Origin: Catellatospora coxensis
Lineage (GTDB): Bacteria; Actinomycetota; Actinomycetes; Mycobacteriales; Micromonosporaceae
DNA: 64,000 nucleotides
Assembly: GCF_016862635.1 (NCBI RefSeq)
Contig: NZ_BONI01000015.1
Location: 1 to 64,000, forward strand
Reading direction: 5' to 3'
The notes under the pieces are model-generated. The model had not been told where the DNA came from. It saw nothing but the letters and a program-made list of their open reading frames with translations, and did not search any database. Shown here one piece after another: positions 1 to 7,795 of this stretch. The translations under genes were made by a program, and so were the position numbers. Numbering within the stretch: position 1 is the first letter of the stretch; every line of letters starts with the position of its first letter.

Positions 1-28
1 GATGCTCTATCCGTTGAGCTACGGGCGC
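1..28 (-). tRNA. tRNA-Arg, 5' part only (window edge)
   Basis: Reading the minus strand from 28, the bases GCGCCCGTAGCTCAACGG form a 7-nt acceptor strand followed by a D-arm start. From memory, this beginning is characteristic of actinobacterial tRNA-Arg(ACG). The anticodon lies outside the window, so the amino-acid assignment rests on this resemblance only. It is followed on the same strand by tRNA-Ser after a 55-nt spacer. Confidence 0.75.
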
Positions 29-83
29 TTGGTGCGGGATCAGCATACACGGCCGGATTCCCGGTCGTTCAGGTGGTCCTGCG

Positions 84-174
84 CGGAGGCTCCGGGATTC
101 GAACCCGGGAGGGGCTTTAAGACCCCAACCGCATTAGCAGTGCGGCGCCATAGACCGAACTAGGCGAAGCCTCC
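84..174 (-). tRNA. tRNA-Ser(GCU)
   Basis: A complete class II tRNA on the minus strand. The acceptor GGAGGCT pairs with AGCCTCC, followed by a G discriminator. The T-arm carries GGGATTCGAACCC (as read on the plus strand). The anticodon loop CTGCTAA gives anticodon GCU, which reads AGC/AGU serine codons. A long variable arm, as expected for serine, makes it about 91 nt. No CCA is encoded. Confidence 0.95.
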
Positions 175-318
175 TTGGCGGTCCGCGGGTTTCCCCGATG
201 ACCACCGACGCAGAAGAATACCGTGCCCCCACGGCCTTGAGCAAAACGGATACCGTGTCGCGCACGGGGACTTCCCCGCGCTGTGTTCATCCCCTCCTTC
301 TCACCAGTCGAGGACCAC

Positions 319-2622
319 ATGCGCAGGACACCACTGCGCCGGGTCGGACTCGTGCTGCTCGCCGCGACGATCGCCACCATGGGGTTGTCCGCGCCTGCCC
401 ACGCCGACCCGGACACCGGCACCATCACCGGACACCTCACCTACAACGGCCAGCCCGTCGCCGACGCCCAGGTCTACGCCTCGGGCGACGGATGGGGCGT
501 GGCCACCACCGACGCGACCGGACGGTACGAGATCACCGGGCTGGTGCCCGGCCCGTACGTAGTCCAGTTCCAGGCCGCGGGCCACCCGGAGCAGTACGCC
601 CACAACGCCCGCAGCTGGGACGAGGCGGCCCAGATCCCGGTCACCGCCGGGGGCGTCACCACGGCCGACGAGGCGCTGCTCCCGCACGGCAGCATCACCG
701 GCCGCATGGTCGACGCCGACGGCAACGGGCTCAGCGCGTGGGTCACCGCGCAGAGCGAGACCGGCCTGAGCTCGTCCGTCTGGACCTCGGACGGCAACTA
801 CACGCTCGGCGTGCACGCCGGCCGCTACCAGGTGCAGTTCCAGTTCGGCAACGGCACCTCCCAGTGGGCGTACGGCAAGCGCGACAACGGCGACGCCACG
901 TTCTTCGACGTCGCCGTCGGCCAGACGGTCACCGTGAACGACACCAAACTGCCGACCGGCGGCATCGCCGGCCGGATCACCGCCGCTGACGGCGGGCCCG
1001 CCGCGAACGCCGAGGTCCAGCTGTTCGGGACCGACGGCAACTACGGCCCGCACACGTACACCGACGCCGACGGCGCGTACCTCATCGACGGCGTGTTCGT
1101 CGGCGACTGGCGGGTGCGCGTGACCCGCGAGTCCGGCCTGCAGCAGTGGTACCCGAACGTGTGGACCGAGCAGGCCGCCGGGGCCGTCGCGGTGACGGCC
1201 GGCAGCGTGCGCACGGTGAACCAGCAGCTGCTGCCGACCGGCTCGATCTCCGGGCACTTCACCGAGGCGGGCGGCAACGGCCTGGCCGACGTGCAGGTCG
1301 GCCTGCAGTACGCCGACGGCAACTGGCTGGACGCCTCGACGACCACGGACGCCGACGGCGGCTACTCGTTCCCCGAGCTGCCCGCCGCCCAGTTCGTGGT
1401 GCGGTTCGACGGCGGGAACGGCGTCGACCAGTGGGCGCACGGCAAGACCAGCTTCGGCGCCGCCGACCGGGTCACCGTCACGGCCGGCCAGAACATCGTG
1501 GTCGACGACGTCAAGCTGCCCAGCGGCAGCCTGCGGGTGACGGCCAAGAACGCGCTCACCGGAGCCACCATCGACACGTTCTCGGTGTACGTCGGCATCC
1601 ACTCGGCGGACACCGACAACGGCGTGGCCACCATCGCCGACCTGCGGGCCGGGGACTACCTGGTGCGCTCGTGGGCCGCCGGCTACGCGTCGGCGGACGT
1701 CCCGGTCACCATCACCGCGGGCCAGCAGTCCTCGATCACGCTCCTGCTGACCCCGCAGGCCAAGCTGATCGCCAAGGTCGTGGACAAGGCGACCGGCCAG
1801 CCGCTGGCCGGCGTCTGCGTCATCACGATCGTGCCGGCCCACCCGACGCTGCCGGACGGTTGCGGCGACCTGACCGGGGCCGACGGCAAGGTCACCCTGA
1901 CCGAGGACCCGGGCAAGGTGCAGCTGTTCGCCTTCCCGGCCGAAGCTCCCGGCTACGGCGCACAGTGGCTCGGCGCCAACGGCGGCACCGGCCTGCAGGG
2001 CCAGGCGCGTGACTTCACCCTCACCGCGGGTCAGACCTTCACCGCGCCCACCATCAAGATGGACAAGGCCGGGACGATCACGGGCAAGGTGACCACCAAG
2101 ACCGGTTCCGTCCAGTACGGTTCGGTCCGGGTGCTCGACGAGGCCTTCAACATCGGCGGCGGGCTCGGCTCGGTCGAGCTCGACTCCGACGGCCGGTACA
2201 CCATCGGCTTCCTCGGGCCGTACCAGTGGCCGCTGCTGTTCAAGGCGCTGGACCACGCTCCGCAGTGGAGCGGCGGCACCGGCAACCGGTTCATCTCCGA
2301 GCGGATCACGGTGACGGCCGGCCAGACCACCACCTACGACTACAAGATGACTCGGGGCAACCTGATCACCGTCAAGATCCCGGGCCTGCTCGACAACGGT
2401 TTCATCGTGGTCGAGAACGCCGCCGCGGGCGACATCTCCGGCGTCGGCTGGACCGAGCAGAACTTCGCCGAGGGGGCGACGTTCCGGGTGCTCGGCCCGC
2501 AGACGGTGAAGATCCGCTGGATCGGCAGCGACGGTTGGACCTGGTGGGGCGGCGCCGATCGGGCGACCGCGACCCCGGTCTCCGTCCCGGCGGGCGGCAA
2601 CACGGTGTTCGTGCTCAGCTGA
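319..2622 (+). CDS. secreted protein of tandem carboxypeptidase-regulatory-like repeats
   Basis: A 767-residue exported protein. Residues 1-29 are a Sec signal peptide (Arg-rich start, hydrophobic core, cleavage after APAHA). The rest is about eight beta-sandwich repeats of 75-95 residues. Each begins with (S/T)I(T/S)G, continues with a TDADGxY segment and often ends VTAG-x-V-LLPTG, like CarboxypepD_reg/SdrD B-type folds. Conserved QWA(Y/H)GK or QQWYP segments recur near the repeat ends. No catalytic domain, LPXTG motif or C-terminal anchor is visible, so it is probably a released surface or matrix structural protein or a carbohydrate binder. The start is set by GAGGA five bases before the ATG at 319. 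A frame extends 36 bases upstream but would precede the signal peptide with a hydrophilic tail. Confidence 0.85.
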   Translation: MRRTPLRRVGLVLLAATIATMGLSAPAHADPDTGTITGHLTYNGQPVADAQVYASGDGWGVATTDATGRYEITGLVPGPYVVQFQAAGHPEQYAHNARSWDEAAQIPVTAGGVTTADEALLPHGSITGRMVDADGNGLSAWVTAQSETGLSSSVWTSDGNYTLGVHAGRYQVQFQFGNGTSQWAYGKRDNGDATFFDVAVGQTVTVNDTKLPTGGIAGRITAADGGPAANAEVQLFGTDGNYGPHTYTDADGAYLIDGVFVGDWRVRVTRESGLQQWYPNVWTEQAAGAVAVTAGSVRTVNQQLLPTGSISGHFTEAGGNGLADVQVGLQYADGNWLDASTTTDADGGYSFPELPAAQFVVRFDGGNGVDQWAHGKTSFGAADRVTVTAGQNIVVDDVKLPSGSLRVTAKNALTGATIDTFSVYVGIHSADTDNGVATIADLRAGDYLVRSWAAGYASADVPVTITAGQQSSITLLLTPQAKLIAKVVDKATGQPLAGVCVITIVPAHPTLPDGCGDLTGADGKVTLTEDPGKVQLFAFPAEAPGYGAQWLGANGGTGLQGQARDFTLTAGQTFTAPTIKMDKAGTITGKVTTKTGSVQYGSVRVLDEAFNIGGGLGSVELDSDGRYTIGFLGPYQWPLLFKALDHAPQWSGGTGNRFISERITVTAGQTTTYDYKMTRGNLITVKIPGLLDNGFIVVENAAAGDISGVGWTEQNFAEGATFRVLGPQTVKIRWIGSDGWTWWGGADRATATPVSVPAGGNTVFVLS

Positions 2623-2641
2623 GCGCACCACCTGCGATGAC

Positions 2642-2675
2642 GGCGGGGCCGGGACGGAGACGTCCCGGCCCCGCC
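2642..2675. terminator. bidirectional hairpin terminator, 15-bp stem
   Basis: Perfect 15-bp stem (2642-2656 with 2661-2675) around a GAGA loop. It sits between two convergent genes 57 bp apart, so it can end transcription from both sides. There is no clear U-tract, as is common in high-GC actinomycetes. Confidence 0.8.
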
Positions 2676-2679
2676 TTCG

Positions 2680-3054
2680 TCATCGCGCGGTGTACCGCCC
2701 GGCCAGCGCGGCGAGCAGCACCCCGCCCGCCATCAGCACGGTGAAGCAGACCCACGCCAACGGCCACGGGTTCGCGTCCGGGGCACGGTGCGTCAGGTAC
2801 GAAACCAGCAGCAGCACCGAGGGCACCCCGGCGGCCAGCGGCATCGACTGCCAGGGTGGCACGCCCGACCGGCCGAGCCACAGTCCCAGCGCCAGCAGCA
2901 CCAGCGTGAACACCACCACCGCCCAGGTGCGCACCGGCGTCGTCTCGATCAGCTCGCCGGGATGCTCCGGCCGGTTGCGCAGGTCCCACGGGATCAGCAG
3001 CAGGTAGGCCGCGCCGGACAGCACCGGGGCGAGCACGGTCGCGAGTGTCCGCAT
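2680..3054 (-). CDS. small four-helix membrane protein of unknown function
   Basis: 124 residues with four predicted transmembrane helices (about residues 4-22, 45-62, 72-88 and 100-119). Loops are short, and one hydrophilic loop (RNRPEHPGELIETTP) sits between helices 1 and 2. No family motif or catalytic residues are recognisable. It starts at ATG 3054, just downstream of the CPBP protease gene on the same strand (34 bp), so the two may be co-transcribed. Function unknown. Confidence 0.7.
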   Translation of the reverse strand: MRTLATVLAPVLSGAAYLLLIPWDLRNRPEHPGELIETTPVRTWAVVVFTLVLLALGLWLGRSGVPPWQSMPLAAGVPSVLLLVSYLTHRAPDANPWPLAWVCFTVLMAGGVLLAALAGRYTAR

Positions 3055-3088
3055 GCCACCATGCTTACCCCGAACCGGCGAAGATCGC

Positions 3089-3886
3089 TCAGATCCAGTC
3101 GAGATGCCTGGCGAGCAGGGCGTATCCGACGAAGGCGACGATGTCGAGCAGGGAGTGCGCGACGATCAGCGGCCCGGTGCGCCGGTAGCGCAGGAAGAAC
3201 AGGGCGAACACCACACCCATGATCGCGTTGCCGACGAACCCGCCGAAGCCCTGGTAGAGGTGGTACGCGCCGCGCAGCAGCGCGCTGGCCGCGATCACCG
3301 CGGGCACGCCCCAGGACAGCTGGCGCAACCGGGTGATCAGGTAGCCGACGACCACCACCTCCTCCAGGATCGCGTTCTGCACCGCGGCCAGCAGCAGCAC
3401 CGGCAGCGCCCACCACACCTCCCCGAGGCCCTCGGCGACGACCGTGGTGTTCAGGCCCAGCTCCCGCGCGGCCACGTAGAGGGCCAGCCCGGGGATGCCG
3501 ATCACGGCGGCCAGCAGCGCTCCGGAGCCGGCGTCGAAGCCGCGGCGGGTCCCGTCGAGTCCGAGCAGGCCGCGCGCCCCGAAGCGGCCGTCCCAGCCGG
3601 GACCGCGGTTGAGCAGGTGGGCCGCGAACAGGGCCGGGACCAGCGCGAAGAAGATACCCGCGAGCTGGAACGCCAGATCGAGCCAGGGACGGTCCGGGGT
3701 GCGGGCGACGTTGAGTTCGGAGGCCTGCTGGTTCAGCGGTACCCGGCGGGTCAGTCTGTCGACGAGGGACAGCCCCGACCACACCGCGGAGTGCCCGAGG
3801 GAGACGCCGAGCAGCAACCAGACCTCGTTGCGCAGGACCGGGCGGGTGGGGGTGGAGATCCCCCGGACGAGCTCTTCAGCAGCCAT
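3089..3886 (-). CDS. CPBP family intramembrane metalloprotease (CAAX/Abi-type)
   Basis: A 265-residue polytopic membrane protein with the three CPBP motifs: paired glutamates in ILEEVVVVGYL, a histidine in LRGAYHLYQG, and a final histidine in IVAHSLLDIVAF. Family members are glutamate/histidine zinc-type intramembrane proteases, often linked in bacteria to bacteriocin self-protection or regulated proteolysis. The substrate here is unknown. Start is ATG 3886 (MAAEELVRG). An upstream in-frame extension runs antisense through the flavohemoglobin gene and is rejected. It is divergent from that gene with 57 bp between them, holding a 19-bp palindrome that may control both. Confidence 0.85.
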   Translation of the reverse strand: MAAEELVRGISTPTRPVLRNEVWLLLGVSLGHSAVWSGLSLVDRLTRRVPLNQQASELNVARTPDRPWLDLAFQLAGIFFALVPALFAAHLLNRGPGWDGRFGARGLLGLDGTRRGFDAGSGALLAAVIGIPGLALYVAARELGLNTTVVAEGLGEVWWALPVLLLAAVQNAILEEVVVVGYLITRLRQLSWGVPAVIAASALLRGAYHLYQGFGGFVGNAIMGVVFALFFLRYRRTGPLIVAHSLLDIVAFVGYALLARHLDWI

Positions 3887-3897
3887 GACACAACAGG

Positions 3898-3916
3898 GTC
3901 GCACAGTCTGTGCGAC
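3898..3916. promoter_or_regulatory. 19-bp perfect palindrome between divergent genes (candidate operator)
   Basis: GTCGCACAGTCTGTGCGAC has two 9-bp arms around a single T. It occupies the middle of the 57-bp gap between the CPBP protease (start 3886) and the flavohemoglobin (start 3944), where both promoters must lie. That makes a shared repressor or activator site the likeliest reading. It is too close to both starts to be a terminator. The binding protein is unknown; NO- or redox-responsive regulators commonly control flavohemoglobins. Confidence 0.6.
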
Positions 3917-3943
3917 GGTCGAACGCGCTGCGTTGACATCGTT

Positions 3944-5062
3944 ATGAACGTGAGCGACCTTCAGCGGCTGTTGAAAGAGAGCTGGACACTTGTCGAGGAA
4001 CAACAGGACAAAGTGGCCGGCTACTTCTACGCGCGGATCTTCCTCAACAATCCGGGCGTGCGGGACATGTTCCCGGTGACGATGGACGTGCAGCGCGCCC
4101 GGCTGCTGGGGGCGATCGTGACCGCCGTGCAGTCCGTCGACGATCCCGACCGGTTCGACGAGTATCTGCGCTCGCTCGGCCGGGACCACCGCAAATTCCA
4201 GGTGGTGCCCGAGCACTACGAGGTGGTCGGCGCGGCGCTGCTGGAGGCCATGCGCACGTTCGCGGGCCCCGAGTGGTCCTACGAGTACGACCAGGCCTGG
4301 CGGGACGCGTACGACGTCATCGCGCGCAAGATGCTCGCGGGCGCCTCGGCCGACAGCAACCCGGCCTGGTGGCACGCGGAGGTCGTCTCGCACGAGCGCC
4401 GCTCCAGCGACATCGCGATGCTGACCGTGCGCCCGTTCCAGCAGCTGGAGTACCGCGCGGGGCAGTACCTGTCGGTCGAGGTGCCCAAGTTCCACCCGCG
4501 GGTGTGGCGCACCTACTCGGTCGCCAACGCGCCGCGCACCGACAACACGATGGACTTCCACGTCCGGGCGCTGGGCGCGGGCTGGGTCTCCGGCGCGCTG
4601 GTGCGCCGGGTGCAGGCCGGCGACCTGGTGCGGCTGGCCGCCCCGATGGGCTCGATGGTGCTGGACCGGCGGTCGACCCGCGACATCGTCTTCGTCGCCG
4701 GCGGCACCGGCCTGTCCCCCATCAAGGCGCTGCTGGAGGACCTGACCACGTTCAACCGCACCCGCTGGGTGCACGTCTTCTTCGGGGCCCGCAACCGCGA
4801 CGACCTGTACGACCTGGCCTCGCTGCAGGAGCTGGCGGCCGCCTACCCGTGGCTGTCCATCGTGCCGGTGTGCAGCGACGACCCGGGCTGGGGCGGCGAG
4901 GAGGGCTCGGTGGCCGACGCGCTGGCGAGGTTCGGCCCGTGGATGGAGCACGACTTCTTCGTCTCCGGCTCGCCGAACATGGTCCGCGGCACGCTGCGCG
5001 CGCTGTCGCAACTGAAGGTGCCGCAGACCCGCATCCGGTACGACGCCTTCAGCGAGCACTGA
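3944..5062 (+). CDS. flavohemoglobin-type globin/ferredoxin-NADP reductase (NO dioxygenase-like)
   Basis: 372 residues in two parts. Residues 1-135 are a globin domain with proximal haem histidine H82 (RDHRKF) and a YFY segment near residues 27-29 at the B10 position. Residues 150-372 are an FAD/NAD(P)H reductase domain with the FAD motif RTYS (189-192) and the nucleotide motif GGTGLSP (253-259). The architecture matches Hmp-like proteins, which oxidise nitric oxide to nitrate with NAD(P)H and O2. The family also includes actinobacterial type II flavohemoglobins of uncertain role, so NO detoxification is inferred. Start is ATG 3944; the long upstream in-frame extension is antisense to the CPBP gene. 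It ends in a strong hairpin. Confidence 0.9.
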   Translation: MNVSDLQRLLKESWTLVEEQQDKVAGYFYARIFLNNPGVRDMFPVTMDVQRARLLGAIVTAVQSVDDPDRFDEYLRSLGRDHRKFQVVPEHYEVVGAALLEAMRTFAGPEWSYEYDQAWRDAYDVIARKMLAGASADSNPAWWHAEVVSHERRSSDIAMLTVRPFQQLEYRAGQYLSVEVPKFHPRVWRTYSVANAPRTDNTMDFHVRALGAGWVSGALVRRVQAGDLVRLAAPMGSMVLDRRSTRDIVFVAGGTGLSPIKALLEDLTTFNRTRWVHVFFGARNRDDLYDLASLQELAAAYPWLSIVPVCSDDPGWGGEEGSVADALARFGPWMEHDFFVSGSPNMVRGTLRALSQLKVPQTRIRYDAFSEH

Positions 5063-5082
5063 GCGCCCGCGTACGTGAGCGG

Positions 5083-5105
5083 AGGCCCGCCTGACCGGCG
5101 GGCCT
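5083..5105. terminator. hairpin terminator between convergent genes
   Basis: 9-bp perfect GC-rich stem (5083-5091 with 5097-5105) with a 5-nt loop, followed on the plus strand by CTTCGTTTCTC. It lies between the convergent flavohemoglobin (ends 5062) and the XRE regulator (ends 5115). Confidence 0.85.
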
Positions 5106-5114
5106 CTTCGTTTC

Positions 5115-6086
5115 TCAGTGCGCCGCGACCACGGGCGGGGCCGAGGTGACGGCGCGGAAGCGCCACTGCAGCTGGAACCGGGCGTTCAGCGACGGGTCCT
5201 CGGTGCGCCAGGTGAACACGGCCCGGTCGCCCTCCAGCTCGCGCACGATCGGGGTGCGCAGCGGGGCCTCCTCGGCCGCCATGGACGTCTCGACGCCCCA
5301 CACCTGCGGGTCGAGCATGGCCGGGAAGCGCATCTGCACCACCAGCCGCCGCGTGGGCAGCCGGACCGCCCGCTCGAACCAGGTGCCCCACTTCAGCTCG
5401 TCGACGCGGTAGCGGTACTCCACGGTGGTCCGCTCGCCCGGGTAGAGCGGGAAGCGGCCGTCGGCGTTCTCGAACAGCAGCCAGATCTCCTTGAACGCGT
5501 CGCGGTCCTGCTTGGCCCGCCACACCATGGGCTCGGCCGCGCCGGGCTCGCCGCAGAACGCCACCAGGTGCAGCTCGTCCAGCCCGAGCGGGTACGCCCG
5601 GTGGTGGGCGTTGGAGCGCTGCGGCTGGCCGGGATAGCGGTCCACCGCCACCCGGATCAGGTAGCGCGTCACCGGCTCGTTGCCCGCGTTGTAGAGGGCG
5701 CGGCGCACGATGACGTGGTAGTCGCCGTCCACGTAGGTCAGCTGGGCTTCCTCCAGCTCGACGACGAGTCCCGTGCCGGGTGGCAGCCACTGGGTGGGCA
5801 CCGCGGGCTCCCTGGTGAGCAGGGTGGCCGGTCCGCGGGCCTGCCTGGCCTCCTCGTACTCCTGGAAGCGCCGCCAGATCGCGCCGCCGGCGTTGAGCAC
5901 GGCCTCGGCCCGGCGGGCGAAGTCCTCGGTCGGCCGATGTCTTCGGCCCTCGATGTGGCTGATGTACGAGGGATCGAACCCCATCCTGCTTGCGAGCTGC
6001 TTCTTGGTCATGCCGCGGTCTATCCGCCACCGGCCGAGCTCGGCGGCGAACGCCTCGACGGCACGTTCCACCGGCGAAACGCTCAT
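5115..6086 (-). CDS. XRE-family helix-turn-helix regulator with C-terminal ligand-type domain
   Basis: 323 residues. Residues about 8-60 form a Cro/CI-type HTH (RGMTKKQLASRMGFDPSYISHIEGRR). The remaining 260 residues form a beta-rich domain that I do not recognise by name; it begins after an EEARQA helix and contains LPPGTGLVVELEEAQLTYVDGDYHV. The protein is probably a DNA-binding sensor or developmental regulator. I chose ATG 6086. An alternative ATG at 6119 has GAGG six bases upstream, but it would add a stretch that looks like untranslated leader. No partner gene is adjacent, and the next gene (6378) is divergent. Confidence 0.75.
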   Translation of the reverse strand: MSVSPVERAVEAFAAELGRWRIDRGMTKKQLASRMGFDPSYISHIEGRRHRPTEDFARRAEAVLNAGGAIWRRFQEYEEARQARGPATLLTREPAVPTQWLPPGTGLVVELEEAQLTYVDGDYHVIVRRALYNAGNEPVTRYLIRVAVDRYPGQPQRSNAHHRAYPLGLDELHLVAFCGEPGAAEPMVWRAKQDRDAFKEIWLLFENADGRFPLYPGERTTVEYRYRVDELKWGTWFERAVRLPTRRLVVQMRFPAMLDPQVWGVETSMAAEEAPLRTPIVRELEGDRAVFTWRTEDPSLNARFQLQWRFRAVTSAPPVVAAH

Positions 6087-6291
6087 GACCCTGCCCCGCT
6101 CCGCTCGGTCATGCCACACCTCGCCCCCTCCTCCGCTCGTCGTGAATCCTCATTCTTCGTGGCCAGAGGACCAGTTAATGAGAACTGCTGATTACCTGAC
6201 AAAAACCTTGACAGGCGATCAAGTGGCCAGGCGGTGCGGGAGTCCGCATAACCGACGCAGAAGTGACACAGCGTGAGTAAACTGACCCTGG

Positions 6292-6310
6292 TCTGGTTAG
6301 CCTAGCCTTA
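6292..6310. promoter_or_regulatory. iron box (DtxR/IdeR/DmdR-type operator)
   Basis: TCTGGTTAGCCTAGCCTTA. Read on the minus strand it matches 15 of 19 positions of the IdeR consensus as I remember it (TTAGGTTAGGCTAACCTAA), including an unbroken GGCTAACC. It lies 68 bp upstream of the FhuF-like gene, whose predicted product handles ferric siderophores, so function and site agree. Iron-replete repression of that gene is the inference. Confidence 0.75.
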
Positions 6311-6377
6311 TCGCGGTACAGTGAGGTCAACCCCGTGTTGGCTGGTGCATGTGCAGGAGAGGATCGGTGAGGATCGA

Positions 6378-7178
6378 GTGCGTACGCTCACGCCTCTCGT
6401 CCTGACCGACGCCCTGCGCCCCCTGACCGTCACGCTCAGTGCGACTCGCCGTCGCATTGGGTTCTCCGCGGTGCACGGGCTCGCCGACCCGCTGCTGGTG
6501 ACCGACGACGAAGGCTGGACACCCGCCTCCCGGTTGCTCGACGGTTCCGCGCTGCCCGCCCTGTTCGACACCGCCGTCCGGCGCTGGGGCGCGGCCCCGC
6601 ACGCCGCCGCGACGCTCGCCTGGAAGTCGTACACCTACTGGGTCGCCATGCCGGCCGTGCTCAGCTGGGCCGCCGCCCGCCGCGTGCCGATCATCGAGAG
6701 CGACCGCACCCTGCTGCGCTTCGGGGGCGACGAGCCGGGCGCGGCCCTGGTGCAGGTCGGCCTGCGCGCGCCCCAGGTCGCGGTGCTGCCCGACGACCCG
6801 CTGGCACACGCCGGCATGCCCGGCATCACCGTGGTGCCCGACGAGACGCTGCTGCTCAAGACGCTGCGCACCAGCCTGCTCGACCAGCACCTCGACCTGC
6901 TGTCCGAGCGCATCCGCGCCGAGGTCAAGGTCGGCCGGCGCACCCTGCTCGGCTCCGTCGCCTCCGGCATCGCGTACGCGGTGCTGCGCAGCGCGCCCGC
7001 CCTGCCCGGCTCGACCGCGGCGAGCACCGCGCAGCAGCTGCTCGACGCGCTGGATCTCGGCGACCTGGTCGACATCAGCGTGGGCGACGGCGGCGAGCCC
7101 GAGGTCCATCGCCGCACCTGCTGCCTGGCGTTCACCCTGCCGCAACCGAAGGTCTGCTCCGGCTGCTGCCTGCGCTGA
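6378..7178 (+). CDS. FhuF-like (2Fe-2S) ferric siderophore reductase
   Basis: 266 residues. The C-terminus has the FhuF signature CC-x10-C-x2-C (C248, C249, C260, C263, plus an extra C264), which in FhuF binds a [2Fe-2S] cluster. The body is alpha-rich and resembles IucA/IucC/FhuF C-terminal-type reductase domains. Family members reduce Fe(III) in hydroxamate siderophores in the cytosol to release iron. The start is GTG 6378, set by GAGG five bases upstream; GTGs at 6321 and 6351 in frame have no such site. An iron box lies upstream, so induction in iron limitation is expected. No siderophore uptake genes are adjacent, so it is a stand-alone reductase. Confidence 0.85.
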   Translation: MRTLTPLVLTDALRPLTVTLSATRRRIGFSAVHGLADPLLVTDDEGWTPASRLLDGSALPALFDTAVRRWGAAPHAAATLAWKSYTYWVAMPAVLSWAAARRVPIIESDRTLLRFGGDEPGAALVQVGLRAPQVAVLPDDPLAHAGMPGITVVPDETLLLKTLRTSLLDQHLDLLSERIRAEVKVGRRTLLGSVASGIAYAVLRSAPALPGSTAASTAQQLLDALDLGDLVDISVGDGGEPEVHRRTCCLAFTLPQPKVCSGCCLR

Positions 7179-7386
7179 CCGCCGCACCGCCTCACGAGTC
7201 GGCTCCGCCGTGCGCCATGACCACGGCACGACTTCGATTCCTATGTAGATGAACAGCGTGAGCTGTCATCTTCGGCTCTCCCCCGGTGATTCACTCCGTA
7301 TCCGAAGGGGTGACGGGAGCTATCGCCGTTCCGAACGAATCGATATGTTGGCATCTCCTATCACTCCTAGTCATGGAGGTGTCACG

Positions 7387-7656
7387 ATGCGCAAGCTTGG
7401 CATCGGCAAGCGGCTCGCCGTCATCGGCGCGGCCACCGTCGCGTTCGCGGGAGCATCGGCGATCGCAGCCACCCCGGCCCACGCCACCCCCGGCGACTGC
7501 AGCGCCTACCTGGCGGCGCAGGGGTTCGGCGGGGTCGAGTTCGGGCTCGCCTGCACCCTGGGCGACCTGTCGTACACCGTCTGCACCACGCAGCTCACCC
7601 TGCTGAGCGTCCCGCCGGCCACAGCCGACGTGGCGTGCCGGCTCGCCGCGGTGTGA
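7387..7656 (+). CDS. small secreted protein with four cysteines
   Basis: 89 residues. A typical actinobacterial signal peptide spans residues 1-33 (MRKLGIGKR start, hydrophobic core, cleavage after TPAHA). The mature form is about 56 residues with cysteines at 38, 56, 66 and 84, enough for two disulfides. The start is firm: GGAGGTG lies five bases before ATG 7387. The mature part is rich in small, hydrophobic residues and has no recognised domain. It is followed by two tandem hairpins, so it is probably a monocistronic unit. It could be a surface peptide, signal or antimicrobial; nothing in the sequence decides this. Confidence 0.8.
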   Translation: MRKLGIGKRLAVIGAATVAFAGASAIAATPAHATPGDCSAYLAAQGFGGVEFGLACTLGDLSYTVCTTQLTLLSVPPATADVACRLAAV

Positions 7657-7670
7657 CGGCCTGAAACGGG

Positions 7671-7705
7671 TGCGGCCCTCGAACATCCTGGGTCCGAGGG
7701 CCGCA
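7671..7705. terminator. hairpin terminator, 11-bp stem
   Basis: TGCGGCCCTCG (7671-7681) pairs perfectly with 7695-7705 across a 13-nt loop, 14 bases after the stop of the small secreted protein. A second hairpin follows at 7726. Confidence 0.75.
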
Positions 7706-7725
7706 CCTCCTCAATGTAAGGGCCG

Positions 7726-7753
7726 GCCCCACCCCGCCGCTGCGGGGTGGGGC
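7726..7753. terminator. second hairpin in tandem, 12-bp stem
   Basis: Perfect 12-bp stem (7726-7737 with 7742-7753) with a CGCT tetraloop, 43 bp before the GTG of the GNAT gene. It may reinforce termination, or form the 5' edge of the next promoter region. Confidence 0.65.
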
Positions 7754-7795
7754 TCCCGCTTGACACGGGCCGACGCCGTCGCGAAAGGATGGGGC

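Noticed and set aside
301-2631. 776-codon open frame on the minus strand opposite the repeat protein
   Set aside because: High GC keeps the third-position frame open; the translation is Arg/Gly/Ala/Val/His-rich without domains, and the plus-strand frame has signal peptide, repeats and a ribosome-binding site.
6087-6119. Longer start (ATG 6119) for the XRE regulator
   Set aside because: It has GAGG at good spacing but would translate a stretch that resembles the untranslated leader, and the family N-terminus fits ATG 6086. Kept only as an alternative.
7760-7788. TTGACA at 7760 as a sigma-A promoter for the GNAT gene
   Set aside because: At 17 bp spacing the -10 would read GAAAGG, which is too far from TANNNT.
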